Assembly: GCA_964351655.1 (NCBI GenBank)
Contig: CAYGPD010000005.1
Coordinates: forward strand, 1 to 64,000
Direction of reading: 5' to 3'
Source: Hirschia sp964351655
GTDB taxonomy: Bacteria > Pseudomonadota > Alphaproteobacteria > Caulobacterales > Hyphomonadaceae
DNA length: 64,000 nt
Shown: piece after piece, positions 51,346 through 60,230 of the stretch
Numbering within the stretch: position 1 is the stretch's first letter
How the letters are laid out: each line of letters starts with the position of its first letter
The notes under the pieces: generated by a model
Seen by the model: only the letters and a program-made list of their open reading frames with translations
Database searches by the model: none
Told to the model about the DNA's origin: nothing
Position numbers and translations under genes: made by a program

Positions 51346-52365
51346 ATGAAAGTTTATTACGAAAACGACGCAGACCTATCTATCATCCAATCCAAAAAAG
51401 TAGCTGTAATTGGCTATGGGTCACAAGGCCACGCACACGTATTGAACATGCGTGAGAGCGGTGTGAAAGACCTCGTTGTTGGTTTGCAAGACAACTCACA
51501 ATCTAAGCCAAAGGCTGAAGCTGAAGGTCTCAAAGTGATGACACCTGCAGAAGCTACAAAATGGGCTGATGTTGTGATGATTCTTGTACCTGATGAGAAG
51601 CAGGCTGTTCTTTGGGCGAATGAAATCGAACCACACGTGCGTAAAGGTCAGCACATCATGTTTGGTCATGGTTTCAACATTCACTACAACCTTATTCAGC
51701 CGCCTAAAGATGTTGATGTATCATTGTCCGCGCCAAAAGGCCCTGGTCACACACTTCGCGGCCAGTTCCAACAAGGTTTTGGTCTACCAGGTCTTATCGC
51801 GATCCATCAGGACGCAACAGGGACTGCTCAAGCTGTTGCACTTAGTTACTCAAAAGCAATTGGTAACACGCGTGCTGGTGTGATTGAGACATCATTTAAA
51901 GAAGAAACAGAAACTGACCTGTTTGGTGAGCAAGCAGTTCTATGTGGTGGTATAGTCGAGCTTATCAAAGCAGGTTATGAAACACTTGTTGAAGCCGGTT
52001 ACGCACCTGAAATGGCTTATTTTGAGTGTCTTCACGAAACCAAGCTTATCGTGGACCTTATATATGAAGGCGGTATCGCCAACATGAACTACTCTATCTC
52101 GAATACAGCTGAGTATGGTGAATATGTGTCTGGTCCTCGCGTTGTAACTTCTGAAACGAAGAAAGCAATGAAAGCTGTACTTGAAGATATTCAAAACGGT
52201 AAGTTTGCTCGCGACTGGGTTCTTGAAAACCAAGCTGGTGCGCCAAGCTTTAAATCTATGCGTGCCCGCATGAACGACCACAACATTGAAGAAGTTGGTG
52301 AAAAACTTCGTGGTATGATGCAGTGGAATAAGTCTAACCGTCTGGTAGACAAAAACCGCAACTAA
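51346..52365 (+). CDS. ilvC: Ketol-acid reductoisomerase (class I)
   Basis: NADPH-dependent rearrangement-reduction of acetolactate and acetohydroxybutyrate. NADPH loop GYGSQGHAHVLNMRESG, Mg site in APKGPGHTLRG, and C-terminal knotted domain (ETETDLFGEQAVLCGG). At 339 residues it is the short class I form. The ribosome site AAGGAGG precedes ATG by 9 nt. A strong terminator follows. It completes the ilvBH-(glycosyltransferase)-ilvC operon. Confidence 0.97.
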   Translation: MKVYYENDADLSIIQSKKVAVIGYGSQGHAHVLNMRESGVKDLVVGLQDNSQSKPKAEAEGLKVMTPAEATKWADVVMILVPDEKQAVLWANEIEPHVRKGQHIMFGHGFNIHYNLIQPPKDVDVSLSAPKGPGHTLRGQFQQGFGLPGLIAIHQDATGTAQAVALSYSKAIGNTRAGVIETSFKEETETDLFGEQAVLCGGIVELIKAGYETLVEAGYAPEMAYFECLHETKLIVDLIYEGGIANMNYSISNTAEYGEYVSGPRVVTSETKKAMKAVLEDIQNGKFARDWVLENQAGAPSFKSMRARMNDHNIEEVGEKLRGMMQWNKSNRLVDKNRN

Positions 52366-52413
52366 GGGACCAAAAACCTTAGCTGAAACACTTTATATGT
52401 GTGTTTAGGAATT

Positions 52414-52450
52414 AAAGCGCATGCCTCATAAGGGGGGATGCGCTTTTTTT
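52414..52450 (+). terminator. Terminator of the ilv operon
   Basis: AAAGCGCAT (52414-52422) pairs with ATGCGCTTT (52438-52446), then a run of T. Confidence 0.9.
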
Positions 52451-52495
52451 TGTTCGATTGTGCGCGGCAGGGCTTGCTATTTAGGAATAGTATTT

Positions 52496-52514
52496 AATAA
52501 TGAGAATTATTCGC
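52496..52514. promoter_or_regulatory. Fur-box-like inverted repeat
   Basis: AATAATGAGAATTATTCGC matches about 14 of 19 positions of the classic Fur box and has an AATAAT/ATTATT core. It lies about 30 nt before the small ORF at 52545. It is suggestive only. Confidence 0.35.
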
Positions 52515-52544
52515 AATATGGATTTCTAAGGAAGTGAGATACAG

Positions 52545-52781
52545 ATGGCCTTGCATAAAATGGATGAAACGCCCGCCCGTCGCCCAGATACCCAAGTATC
52601 ATTCTTGCCGTTTGAAATGCAGGAAAACCTAGTGAATTGGTTGCGCACTCAAGACTTGATCTTACAAAAATGGCGAGACGAAATTTTGTTGCAGCCCGAT
52701 GCAGATGTGCGCTTCATTGAACGCTTGGAAGCGCACCGGTCTTGGTTGAAATGGGAGATGCAACAGATAACCTCGACTTGA
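52545..52781 (+). CDS. Small hypothetical protein (78 residues)
   Basis: Soluble 78-residue protein, MALHKMDETPARRPDTQVS then VSFLPFEMQENLVNWLRTQD and helices rich in Trp (LRTQDLILQKW; HRSWLKWEM). It has a GGAAGTGAG-type ribosome site. It follows a possible Fur box. The relation to neighbours is not clear, and no family was recognised. Confidence 0.55.
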   Translation: MALHKMDETPARRPDTQVSFLPFEMQENLVNWLRTQDLILQKWRDEILLQPDADVRFIERLEAHRSWLKWEMQQITST

Positions 52782-52798
52782 TGGTTGAGCTGGAGACC

Positions 52799-53362
52799 TC
52801 AATTAGGTGTCGGTGCGGGCGTCGGCGTAAGTGAAGCTAAGCCCAATGCTGGGGTGGATAGATCAGATTCTACGGAAGCTTGGATTAGGCTTTCCATGGG
52901 TTTGTTTGCGCATGGGATGCCACGTGCAACTCCCATGAGGTATGCACGTCTAACTTGCCCACGCAATTCACCTTCACTCTGCAAGCGTGCTTTCTCTTCA
53001 TCGTTAAAAATAGCACGTTTCGTTTGTAGTATGGGCTGAAATGGGCCTTTGATGGTTTCAAGTGCAAAGTCTTTTGCGTAGTCTATAAAACGGTCTGACG
53101 CAGTGGCTTTGGGCGCGGGAGCCTCTTCTGCTGTCGTGGTACCTAAGCCAATGTTGAGAGTATTGATTTCCTCGAAGATAGCTTCGCAGCGTTGCCCATT
53201 TGCGCTTGCGCTGACGGGCATGTCCATCGCAGTTGGGCCATATAGGTACGGGACATCGGTTGGCAAGAGTGTACTATTGCTGGTGCTTGCACAGCCGCTG
53301 CTCAAAACACTTATAAATATTGTTGCGCCAAAAAGTGCCGCTTTGCCCATAAATTTCGCCAT
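52799..53362 (-). CDS. Hypothetical lipoprotein
   Basis: 187-residue protein with a lipoprotein signal (lipobox LSSGC, Cys at about residue 24). The mature part has QRCEAIFEEINTLNIGLG, a Lys/Glu helix with NDEEKARLQSEGELRGQVRRAYLMG containing many charged residues, and a Pro/Thr-rich tail (TPTPAPTPN). A second conserved Cys occurs near RGIPCANKP. Convergent with the small ORF at 52545. Function is unknown. Confidence 0.6.
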   Translation of the reverse strand: MAKFMGKAALFGATIFISVLSSGCASTSNSTLLPTDVPYLYGPTAMDMPVSASANGQRCEAIFEEINTLNIGLGTTTAEEAPAPKATASDRFIDYAKDFALETIKGPFQPILQTKRAIFNDEEKARLQSEGELRGQVRRAYLMGVARGIPCANKPMESLIQASVESDLSTPALGLASLTPTPAPTPN

Positions 53363-53640
53363 TTTATACCCCTATAAAATCTACACACATGACTCTGCCC
53401 CATACGATTTAGCGTATTTTCCCGTAGTCATTTCCCGATAATTTGATGCTTGCACTTAATATTGAGGAAGGCAACAATTAGCTTTTGAAACAGGTGCTAA
53501 TTGAGTTTTGTGTCTCCTAGGAAGTCGTTTTAGAGGTGGCAGTAAGAATTTCTAATTAGATTTAAAGCGAAGTATGGATGCACATTTTTGCAAACTACAC
53601 TACATGTAATGTCTAGAGGTTTTTACAGGTGTGTTGATTT

Positions 53641-54336
53641 ATGGACGACGAGAAGCAGTCATCAAATAGCGAAAACTATTGCCCCGAGCAAAATGGCCGT
53701 GAGCCTATGTTCAACGCCCCTTTAAGTATGGTGTTGCTGTGCGGTACGTTATTAGTGCTGTATTTCCTGTATTCAATTCAGTCTGATCAAGTCAAAAACG
53801 GAATATTGATTGACTACGCACTATTTCCTGAGCGCTTTTTCGCGGCACCTCACTCTGGGTACGCCTATGATAGTTGGATAGAGACTGTATTGCCGTTCCT
53901 TGGGCATGGACTTCTGCATGCTGATTGGATGCATGTGTTGATGAATGCTATATTCGCTTTGGCATTTGGGGCGGGTGTTGTGCGTGTTTTGGGATGGTGG
54001 CGCACATTGCTAATTTATGCAGGCTCTCAATTTGGTGGCGCGCTGCTTTATTTGTATCTGAGTCAATTTCTGTCGTCTCAAGCGTCTATTGCTGTGGGGG
54101 CGTCGGGGGCTGTATCTGGGTTGACCGGAGCTGCATTTTTATTCATGGCGCAAGGGCGTTTCTTATCACGCCAATTTGCAATGTATAGCGCTGTTTTTCT
54201 AGTGGGAAATATTATGTTAGCACTAGCTGGACCTGCGTTGTTAGGTAGTGCCATAGCGTGGGAAGCCCATGTTGGCGGGTATATTGTTGGCGCGCTAATG
54301 GCTTTGTTCCTGAGTGCTTATGTTGCTGAATCTTAA
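53641..54336 (+). CDS. Rhomboid family intramembrane serine protease
   Basis: Membrane-embedded serine protease with about six helices. The catalytic Ser is in AVGASGAVSGL and the His in WEAHVGGYIVG, with the structural GHGLLHADWMHVLMNAI (conserved H and N) at the L1/TM2 region. At 231 residues it fits the short bacterial rhomboids. The N-terminal 30 residues are a polar cytoplasmic tail. Substrate unknown. Confidence 0.92.
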   Translation: MDDEKQSSNSENYCPEQNGREPMFNAPLSMVLLCGTLLVLYFLYSIQSDQVKNGILIDYALFPERFFAAPHSGYAYDSWIETVLPFLGHGLLHADWMHVLMNAIFALAFGAGVVRVLGWWRTLLIYAGSQFGGALLYLYLSQFLSSQASIAVGASGAVSGLTGAAFLFMAQGRFLSRQFAMYSAVFLVGNIMLALAGPALLGSAIAWEAHVGGYIVGALMALFLSAYVAES

Positions 54337-54471
54337 TGTAATAGCAGCAGAAACGTATGGAATAAGTCGCTTTATTGCCTCAATCTGAAGTCTATAAAGA
54401 TAGCGATAATCCTTGAAGATAATGACCAGATTAAAGGCCTGACCTTTTGAAATGGGTAGCGGAGCGAAAAA

Positions 54472-54924
54472 ATGGTAAAATCACTTGCAACATTAGGTGT
54501 GTTTGCGGCGGCCCTAACATTGGCTATGTCCGCAGCATTAGCAGCTCCTACTGATAACAAGGAATCACACACGGTGCAGATTGAGCCAGGTGCTTGGGAA
54601 TGGACGCACGAAACTATGATAGGTCCGGCACCGATCACTTCGACAGAAATACAATGCGTGACACCTGAAGACGCGACTATCTCCTTGCAAAAAATAGCTG
54701 ACGATCTGTCTGGCCAGTGCGCAATGGCAGATATTACGAAAACTGATGAGGGATACGCGTTTAAACTGAATTGCGATGGTGATGTCAAAGGTATCGCTAA
54801 TGGCAAACTCTCAGCTACGTCAAAAACCGTAAGTTTGACAGCCAATGGGGCCGCATCTCTTTATGGAATGATGGCTCCTTTCACCGTGAAGGCGGATGCA
54901 AAACACGTAGGTGCATGCAAATAA
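54472..54924 (+). CDS. Exported DUF3617-type protein
   Basis: 150-residue secreted protein with a signal peptide (AAALTLAMSAALAAPTD) and the DUF3617 pattern: PGAWEWTHETMIGP, CVTPEDATI, GQCAMADITKT and LNCDGDVKGIANG, with three spaced Cys. DUF3617 function is unknown. ATG at 54472 comes soon after a GGAGCG site. It is monocistronic. Confidence 0.65.
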   Translation: MVKSLATLGVFAAALTLAMSAALAAPTDNKESHTVQIEPGAWEWTHETMIGPAPITSTEIQCVTPEDATISLQKIADDLSGQCAMADITKTDEGYAFKLNCDGDVKGIANGKLSATSKTVSLTANGAASLYGMMAPFTVKADAKHVGACK

Positions 54925-55060
54925 GTTTTGCTGAGGTCGCAATTGGAGCCGTGTTTGAAGCGTGATAGACACTGCGTCTATTGCGCGACAGCATTTTAAT
55001 ATATTTACAAGATCTTGAAACAGACTTGACGTGAGCGCGCGTGAACGGCAAAGGGCGCGA

Positions 55061-55813
55061 ATGACACCCATATTCTCTTTTCTCAATCGCATGGATAAAT
55101 CTGCTTGGCGCGCTGTGATCGTTACCGTCGGCTTGTTTGTTGTTGTTGCTGCTATTTTGGCCTTTGGAAAGCTCGTTCTTATGAGCGGTTCCTCCAGTGA
55201 GGGTATTATGGCCGATATGCAGACATGGCTTATGTCTTTGCGGGGGAGTGTATTGGGTTTGCCGGCTCTAATCGTTCTCTTCTGCGCGATGGCTTTTATC
55301 GGTGCGCCGCAATTTGGCTTGATTGGACTTGCTGTTGTTGCTTTTGGGCCGTTCCAAGGAAGTGTGTATGCGTGGGTTGCCACAATGGTTTCTATGGGGA
55401 TGACGTTTTGGGTCGGCCGTATTGTAGGCGTGGAGACTGTCCGAAAATATGGTGGTGATACGATCAATCGTATGTCAGCGTTTGTCGGAAAGAATGATTT
55501 TTTAGCGTCTATGATTGTGCGTAACGTTCCTACTGCACCGTTTATTGTTGTGAACATGGCATTTGGAGTTAGCCATGCAAAATTCAGTCGGTTTATGGCA
55601 GGAGCTGCGATTGGAATTTTGCCTAAAATTGCTCTTGTTTACTTCTTTGGTAAAGCCGCTACCGCCGTATTGAAAGGCAATCCTTGGATAGCTGTTGCAG
55701 CAGTAGTTGGATCTATAGTGATTTGGGTTCCACTTATGTTGTTTGCACGTAGGCGTGTGAGTGAACCAGAAATAACCGAAGCAATCATACATATTGATAA
55801 GACTGACCCCTAA
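55061..55813 (+). CDS. VTT (TVP38/DedA-like) domain membrane protein
   Basis: About five to six hydrophobic helices with the VTT fold: FIGAPQFGLIGLAVVAFGPF (G-rich first re-entrant part), TFWVGRIVGVETVRKYGG and the RNVPTAPFIVVNMAFGVS block with its conserved Arg-Asn-x-Pro. Proteins of this superfamily move or flip undecaprenyl-phosphate and other lipids. ATG at 55061 is preferred; an upstream GTG (55031) adds ten polar residues. It has no clear operon partner. Confidence 0.8.
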   Translation: MTPIFSFLNRMDKSAWRAVIVTVGLFVVVAAILAFGKLVLMSGSSSEGIMADMQTWLMSLRGSVLGLPALIVLFCAMAFIGAPQFGLIGLAVVAFGPFQGSVYAWVATMVSMGMTFWVGRIVGVETVRKYGGDTINRMSAFVGKNDFLASMIVRNVPTAPFIVVNMAFGVSHAKFSRFMAGAAIGILPKIALVYFFGKAATAVLKGNPWIAVAAVVGSIVIWVPLMLFARRRVSEPEITEAIIHIDKTDP

Positions 55814-55902
55814 TTGAAGGGCTTGTGACTTCAGATTGAAAGAAATGGATCGTTTAGTCACCTAATTTGCAATAAATGTGTGCAGCAAGAGTTTTCTCTT
55901 TC

Positions 55903-55931
55903 TTGACTTTGTGTGTTGAGACGTAGATATA
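55903..55931 (+). promoter_or_regulatory. Putative promoter of the leuA leader
   Basis: A -35 TTGACT (55903-55908) with a GATATA-like -10 at 55926-55931, 17 nt apart, just ahead of the leader peptide ATG. Confidence 0.4.
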
Positions 55932-55937
55932 TTCTGC

Positions 55938-56021
55938 ATGACCCTAACTCTTCTATCCTTACTGCGTCTGGCAGGGCTGTCACTGATTAGCCCCTGGACG
56001 CGTACGACCTGTAGCTGGTAA
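55938..56021 (+). CDS. leuA leader peptide (Leu-rich attenuator peptide)
   Basis: A 27-codon frame MTLTLLSLLRLAGLSLISPW then a short polar tail, with 8 Leu codons in the first 16. It lies 74 nt before the leuA start. The right part of the frame overlaps the left arm of a long hairpin (55991-56041). A stalled ribosome on the Leu run would alter that structure. It is not expected to act as a protein. Confidence 0.82.
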   Translation: MTLTLLSLLRLAGLSLISPWTRTTCSW

Positions 56022-56041
56022 TTCCAGCGCGCGTTCAGGGG
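55991..56041 (+). promoter_or_regulatory. leuA leader stem-loop
   Basis: CCCCTGGACGCG (55991-56002) and CGCGTTCAGGGG (56030-56041) form a 12-bp stem with one G-U pair; inside it is the small hairpin GCTGG-CCAGC (56014-56028). It overlaps the leader-peptide end. No clear T-tract follows, so it could be an anti-structure of an attenuator or a ribosome-site sequestering element. Confidence 0.7.
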
Positions 56042-56094
56042 TGCAGATAGAATTTAAATAATCCGCGCCAACATTAAATTTCTGAGCGATAGAT

Positions 56095-57636
56095 ATGACA
56101 GAGAATAACAACCAAATCCGTATATTTGACACGACAATGCGTGATGGGGAGCAATCTCCTGGAGCGTCCATGACGTTAGGTGAAAAGCTTGAACTTGCGG
56201 AATTACTTGAAAGCATGGGTGTTGATATTATTGAAGCAGGTTTTCCTGCTGCATCAGCCGGTGATTTTGAGTGTGTAAGCACAATTGCTGAACGAGCGTC
56301 TAAAATTATTGTCTGCGGATTGGCTCGTGCTGTACCGCGTGACATTGAGCGCGCAGGAGAAGCAGTTTCAAAAGCAGAACGTCCACGAATACACACGTTT
56401 ATTTCTACTAGTCCTGTACACATGAAGCACAAACTCAAGATGGGTGAGAATGCGGTGCTTGAAGCCGTTGGTCGTTCTGTGAGTCAGGCGCGTGGATATG
56501 TGGATGATGTTGAATGGTCTGCCGAAGATGCGACGCGTACGGATTTTGACTTCCTTTGCCGTTGTGCAGATCTAGCAATCGCATCAGGTGCTACAACAAT
56601 CAATATTCCAGATACTGTGGGGTATTCGCATCCGGAAGAATATCGCGATTTGTTTGAGCGCCTAATTAAAAATGTCAGCAATTCGGATAAGGCGATATGG
56701 TCAACACACTGTCATAATGATTTGGGGCTTGCAGTTGCAAACTCTCTGGCAGGTGTCGCAGGTGGTGCGCGCCAAGTTGAGTGTACGATAAACGGCTTGG
56801 GAGAGCGTGCAGGAAACGCGGCGTTGGAAGAGATTGTTATGGCAATGCGGGTGCGTAGAGATGCATTTGCATATCAGACCGGAATTGATGCAACTAAGTT
56901 GTCGCGTGCTTCTAAACGTGTGTCGCAAATAACTGGGTTTCCAGTTCAGTATAATAAGGCAATTGTCGGGAAGAACGCCTTTGCGCATGAAAGCGGAATT
57001 CACCAAGATGGGATGCTTAAGAACAATCAAACTTACGAGATTATGAACCCAGAAGATGTCGGTGTGTCCGCAACATCTCTCGTGTTGGGAAAATTATCAG
57101 GACGTAACGCGTTTCGGGATAAGCTTGAGAATTTGGGCTACGATTTGGAGGCAGATGCGTTAAATGATGCTTTCAAACGTTTTAAAGACCTAGCGGACAA
57201 GAAGAAAGACGTGTTCGATGAGGATATTATTGCGTTAGTTGATGATCAGCTCTCGGGTGCTGAAGAGCTTGTGTCTTTGCACAGTTTGAAGGTTGTTGCA
57301 GGTACATCTGGTCCGCAGATCGCAGAAATAGATTTGTCGATTGACGGAAAAATCAAGTCAGCGCGTGCAGAAGGTAATGGTCCGGTAGATGCTGTCTTTA
57401 AAGCGATACGTGCGATAGTTTTGCATAATTCTGTGCTGGAATTGTTTCAGGTGCATGCGGTTACAGAAGGCACAGATGCTCAAGCGACAGTGTCTGTTCG
57501 ATTAAGTGAGGACGGCCTAGTGTCAACTGGGAAAGCATCTGATCCCGATACATTAGTTTCAGCAGCTAAAGCTTATATTCATGCTTATAATAAGCTTGAG
57601 ATTCGTCGTAAGAAGAGTTCAAATTCTGAAGCATAA
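56095..57636 (+). CDS. leuA: 2-Isopropylmalate synthase
   Basis: First dedicated step of leucine synthesis (2-oxoisovalerate plus acetyl-CoA). Catalytic domain start FDTTMRDGEQSPGASMT (conserved metal and general-acid residues), then HCHNDLGLAVANSLAG with the metal His pair, and a C-terminal regulatory domain with GTSGPQIAEIDLSIDG. The 513 residues are full-length. A leader peptide and stem-loop precede it. The terminator follows at 57664. Confidence 0.96.
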   Translation: MTENNNQIRIFDTTMRDGEQSPGASMTLGEKLELAELLESMGVDIIEAGFPAASAGDFECVSTIAERASKIIVCGLARAVPRDIERAGEAVSKAERPRIHTFISTSPVHMKHKLKMGENAVLEAVGRSVSQARGYVDDVEWSAEDATRTDFDFLCRCADLAIASGATTINIPDTVGYSHPEEYRDLFERLIKNVSNSDKAIWSTHCHNDLGLAVANSLAGVAGGARQVECTINGLGERAGNAALEEIVMAMRVRRDAFAYQTGIDATKLSRASKRVSQITGFPVQYNKAIVGKNAFAHESGIHQDGMLKNNQTYEIMNPEDVGVSATSLVLGKLSGRNAFRDKLENLGYDLEADALNDAFKRFKDLADKKKDVFDEDIIALVDDQLSGAEELVSLHSLKVVAGTSGPQIAEIDLSIDGKIKSARAEGNGPVDAVFKAIRAIVLHNSVLELFQVHAVTEGTDAQATVSVRLSEDGLVSTGKASDPDTLVSAAKAYIHAYNKLEIRRKKSSNSEA

Positions 57637-57663
57637 TATCTCATTCTTAAGACGAGATGTTTG

Positions 57664-57695
57664 AAAGGGCGGTGCATATGTGCCGCTCTTTTTTT
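57664..57695 (+). terminator. Terminator of leuA
   Basis: AGGGCGG pairs with CCGCTCT (one G-U pair) and is followed by seven T. Confidence 0.8.
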
Positions 57696-57735
57696 ATATG
57701 TCTGTTTGTATATGTGGCGGCTAAGCAAATAAATT

Positions 57736-57761
57736 GGAACTAAAGTGCGAATTTATGCGTT
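57736..57761 (+). promoter_or_regulatory. EcfG-type general stress promoter of the OmpA-like lipoprotein gene
   Basis: GGAAC (57736-57740), 17 nt, CGTT (57758-57761), 77 nt ahead of the start codon. It matches the same motif and spacing as the two DUF2383 promoters. Confidence 0.6.
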
Positions 57762-57837
57762 TGCATCATTATGTAGCCGTAATCTGAATAGATGAGCTTA
57801 GGGGCTGCTTTCCAATTTTCCGCATTACGGAGTAATC

Positions 57838-58506
57838 ATGAAAAAACTTATAGCTTTCACTGCACTTAGTACAACAATTCTTGTAGCTGGGTGTCAGACA
57901 ACAGACCCATATTCTCGTGAGACGAAAACATCCGCGGCAACTAAAGGTGCTGTAATTGGTGCTTTGGGCGGGGCTGTTGTAGGTGCGCTTACAAACACTT
58001 CTAGTGGTGAACAGGCTGCGAAGAACGCGATGATTGGTGCTGGTATAGGTGCGGTTGCTGGTGGTGCGACAGGGCGCTATATGGACCAGCAGGAAAAGAA
58101 ACTGCGCGAGCGTTTGGATGAAACCGGCGTTGGTATTCAGCGTGTTGGTGATTCAATTCAGCTTGTTATGCCGGGTGATATCACGTTTGCCACAGGGCGT
58201 GCGGATGTAACCACTGATTTTGATTATGTTTTACAAGATGTCGGTCTCGTTCTTCAAGAATTTAACAAAACTATCGTATATGTGGACGGTCACACAGACA
58301 CGGTGGGATCTTACCAGAAAAATGCCGAATTATCTCAAGCGCGTGCGAACAATGTAGCTGCACGCTTGATGCAAGAAGGCGTTCTGGGTGGTCGCTTGGT
58401 CGTGACTGGTTATGGTGAGAGTCGCTTGAAGGTGTCGACAGGTGACGGCGTGAATGAGCCGCGCAACCGTCGTGTTGAAATCCGTCTAGAGCCATACACT
58501 GGCTAA
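57838..58506 (+). CDS. OmpA-family lipoprotein (YiaD-like) with glycine-zipper domain
   Basis: Lipoprotein (lipobox VAGC, Cys at about residue 19) with a Gly-rich zipper region (GAVIGALGGAVVGALT; GAGIGAVAGGATG) and a C-terminal OmpA peptidoglycan-binding domain: DITFATGRADVTTDFDYVL, VDGHTDTVGSYQKN and YGESRLKVST. It tethers outer membrane to peptidoglycan. At 222 residues it resembles YiaD. A stress promoter lies upstream. Confidence 0.92.
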   Translation: MKKLIAFTALSTTILVAGCQTTDPYSRETKTSAATKGAVIGALGGAVVGALTNTSSGEQAAKNAMIGAGIGAVAGGATGRYMDQQEKKLRERLDETGVGIQRVGDSIQLVMPGDITFATGRADVTTDFDYVLQDVGLVLQEFNKTIVYVDGHTDTVGSYQKNAELSQARANNVAARLMQEGVLGGRLVVTGYGESRLKVSTGDGVNEPRNRRVEIRLEPYTG

Positions 58507-58534
58507 TCGAATTAAAAATTTTGAAAATTACTTT

Positions 58535-58570
58535 AAGCGCAATGCCATTGGGGTGTTGCGCTTATTTTAT
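58535..58570. terminator. Terminator between the OmpA-like and MFS genes
   Basis: AAGCGCAA (58535-58542) pairs with TTGCGCTT (58556-58563), then an AT-rich stretch (ATTTTAT). It lies between two convergent genes and can serve either. Confidence 0.75.
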
Positions 58571-58575
58571 GTGGA

Positions 58576-59802
58576 TTAAGCCGTTTTTTCTTCAACATCT
58601 AAATTCTGAGTTTTGCGCATTTCTGGGAAGAGAGCCGCCCATGATATTGCGACACCGATTGTAGCAAAGCCACCAATAACCACAGCGCTAACCGCTCCAA
58701 AGGCATGTGCCATAGTGCCAGCGCGAAATTCGCCAAGTTCATTTGATGCGCCAAGGAATATAGAGTTCACTGCGTTTACTCTGCTGCGCATGTGGTCAGG
58801 CGTCCATAATTGGAGAAGTGTCTCACGGATATAAACGGACACCATATCAAATCCGCCTACAAACATAAGCGCGGGTATTGCAACCCACGCATTTGTGGAG
58901 AATCCAAATACGACCGTTGCAGCTCCAAACAGGGCGACACAAGCAAATAGAATTAACCCAGCATGATTACGTATCTGGAACGAGGTTATGATGGCGACTG
59001 TGATAAGTGCACCAATGCCAGGGGCTGCACGTAATAGCCCCAACCCAGTCGGGCCAAGCTGTAAAATATCTGATGCATAGACAGGAAGTAACGCAACCGC
59101 GCCGCCTAGCAGTACAGCGAAAAGGTCCAATGAGATTGCTCCCAGAATAACTTTTTCTTTCCAGATATAAACAAATCCGCCAACCACGGTGGAGAATGAG
59201 GTTGGTTCCGTCATCTTTTGTTGATTGGGTTTGGGAATTAGAAATACGAGGAGGGTCGAAAGGCATAGCAAAATGGTAGAAGCAGAATATGCTGTGGATG
59301 CAGACACTCCATATAAAAGTCCACCAGCAACTGGTCCAATAATGGTAGCTGATTGCCAAGCCGAAGAGTTCCAAGCGACCGCATTAGCGAAGTCTTCTTT
59401 GGGAACAAGATTAACCGCCAATGAGGAGGCAGCAGGAGAAGCGAAGGCTCGCCCAATTCCAAATATGGTCAAGACGATGAGGACTGGAATGGGAGATATC
59501 TGACTAAAAATTGCCATGAGTAATATAGCCAAAGCACAAGCTGCTTCCAGGCCAAAGGCAAGCCCCATAATTAAACGGCGACCAAACTTGTCAGCTGATA
59601 AACCTGTCACGAAGACGAGTAACAATGCGGGTAGAAACTGTACAAGTCCGATCCAGCCAAGCCAAATGGGTTCTTTAGTGAGATCATATAACTGCCAGCC
59701 GATCGCGACAGATAATATTTGTACTGCGAAAGTTGCCAAAAAGCGCGCTCCAAAATAACGCACATATGAAGTGTGTTTAAAGGCTGCAAAACGTGTCGTC
59801 AT
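58576..59802 (-). CDS. MFS transporter (MFS_3/EntS-like)
   Basis: Twelve-helix transporter of the major facilitator superfamily with the motif A-like GLSADKFGRRLIMG between helices 2 and 3, and the weak repeat GFDMVSVYIRETLLQLWTPD. The arrangement resembles the EntS/MFS_3 exporter group. ATG at 59802 follows a GGGAG site and is preferred over the longer frame. It is convergent with the OmpA-like gene. The substrate is unknown. Confidence 0.85.
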   Translation of the reverse strand: MTTRFAAFKHTSYVRYFGARFLATFAVQILSVAIGWQLYDLTKEPIWLGWIGLVQFLPALLLVFVTGLSADKFGRRLIMGLAFGLEAACALAILLMAIFSQISPIPVLIVLTIFGIGRAFASPAASSLAVNLVPKEDFANAVAWNSSAWQSATIIGPVAGGLLYGVSASTAYSASTILLCLSTLLVFLIPKPNQQKMTEPTSFSTVVGGFVYIWKEKVILGAISLDLFAVLLGGAVALLPVYASDILQLGPTGLGLLRAAPGIGALITVAIITSFQIRNHAGLILFACVALFGAATVVFGFSTNAWVAIPALMFVGGFDMVSVYIRETLLQLWTPDHMRSRVNAVNSIFLGASNELGEFRAGTMAHAFGAVSAVVIGGFATIGVAISWAALFPEMRKTQNLDVEEKTA

Positions 59803-60230
59803 AATGGAGTGCTCCCGATATAGCGGCATGCATAAGAGGGAATGTGATCAACGTCCAGCAGTAGGTTTTGGTATATGGTTCTTTCGTTGAAATAGAGAAC
59901 AGCTACTGTTTCAGTGCTCAAAAGTTGTTGTAAAAATAGGGTTTTTGATGCCTTTTCTATCAAAATATCTTTAGAATTCACCTTGTTTATAAAGATGCGC
60001 CGAAAGAGTGACACAGAATAGAGTGATCAGCCGATAAGTGCTGCTCTCTAAAAATCGAATAAAAACAGCATGTTGATTTATATGGAACTAGTCGTACCTA
60101 TTTAATTCAAGTAGTGATGAAACACACACTTGCTTTAATCGTTTCGAAACGGCAAACAGGTATAAGGGTGTTGAATTAACTGTAATGACGGAACGGGGCG
60201 TTCTGTTTAGTATCGAAAGCGGCGAAATAT
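59803..60230. other. Long leader/intergenic region between the MFS transporter and mreB
   Basis: No credible gene is seen in these 428 nt. It is AT-rich. It contains a perfect 12-bp palindrome CGTTTCGAAACG (60140-60151) and, near 60193, GAACGGGGCGTTC (inverted repeat GAACG/CGTTC). The mreB promoter must lie here. Confidence 0.55.
60140..60151. repeat. 12-bp perfect palindrome upstream of mreB
   Basis: CGTTTCGAAACG, about 80 nt before the mreB ATG. It could be an operator half or simply a chance palindrome. Confidence 0.45.
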
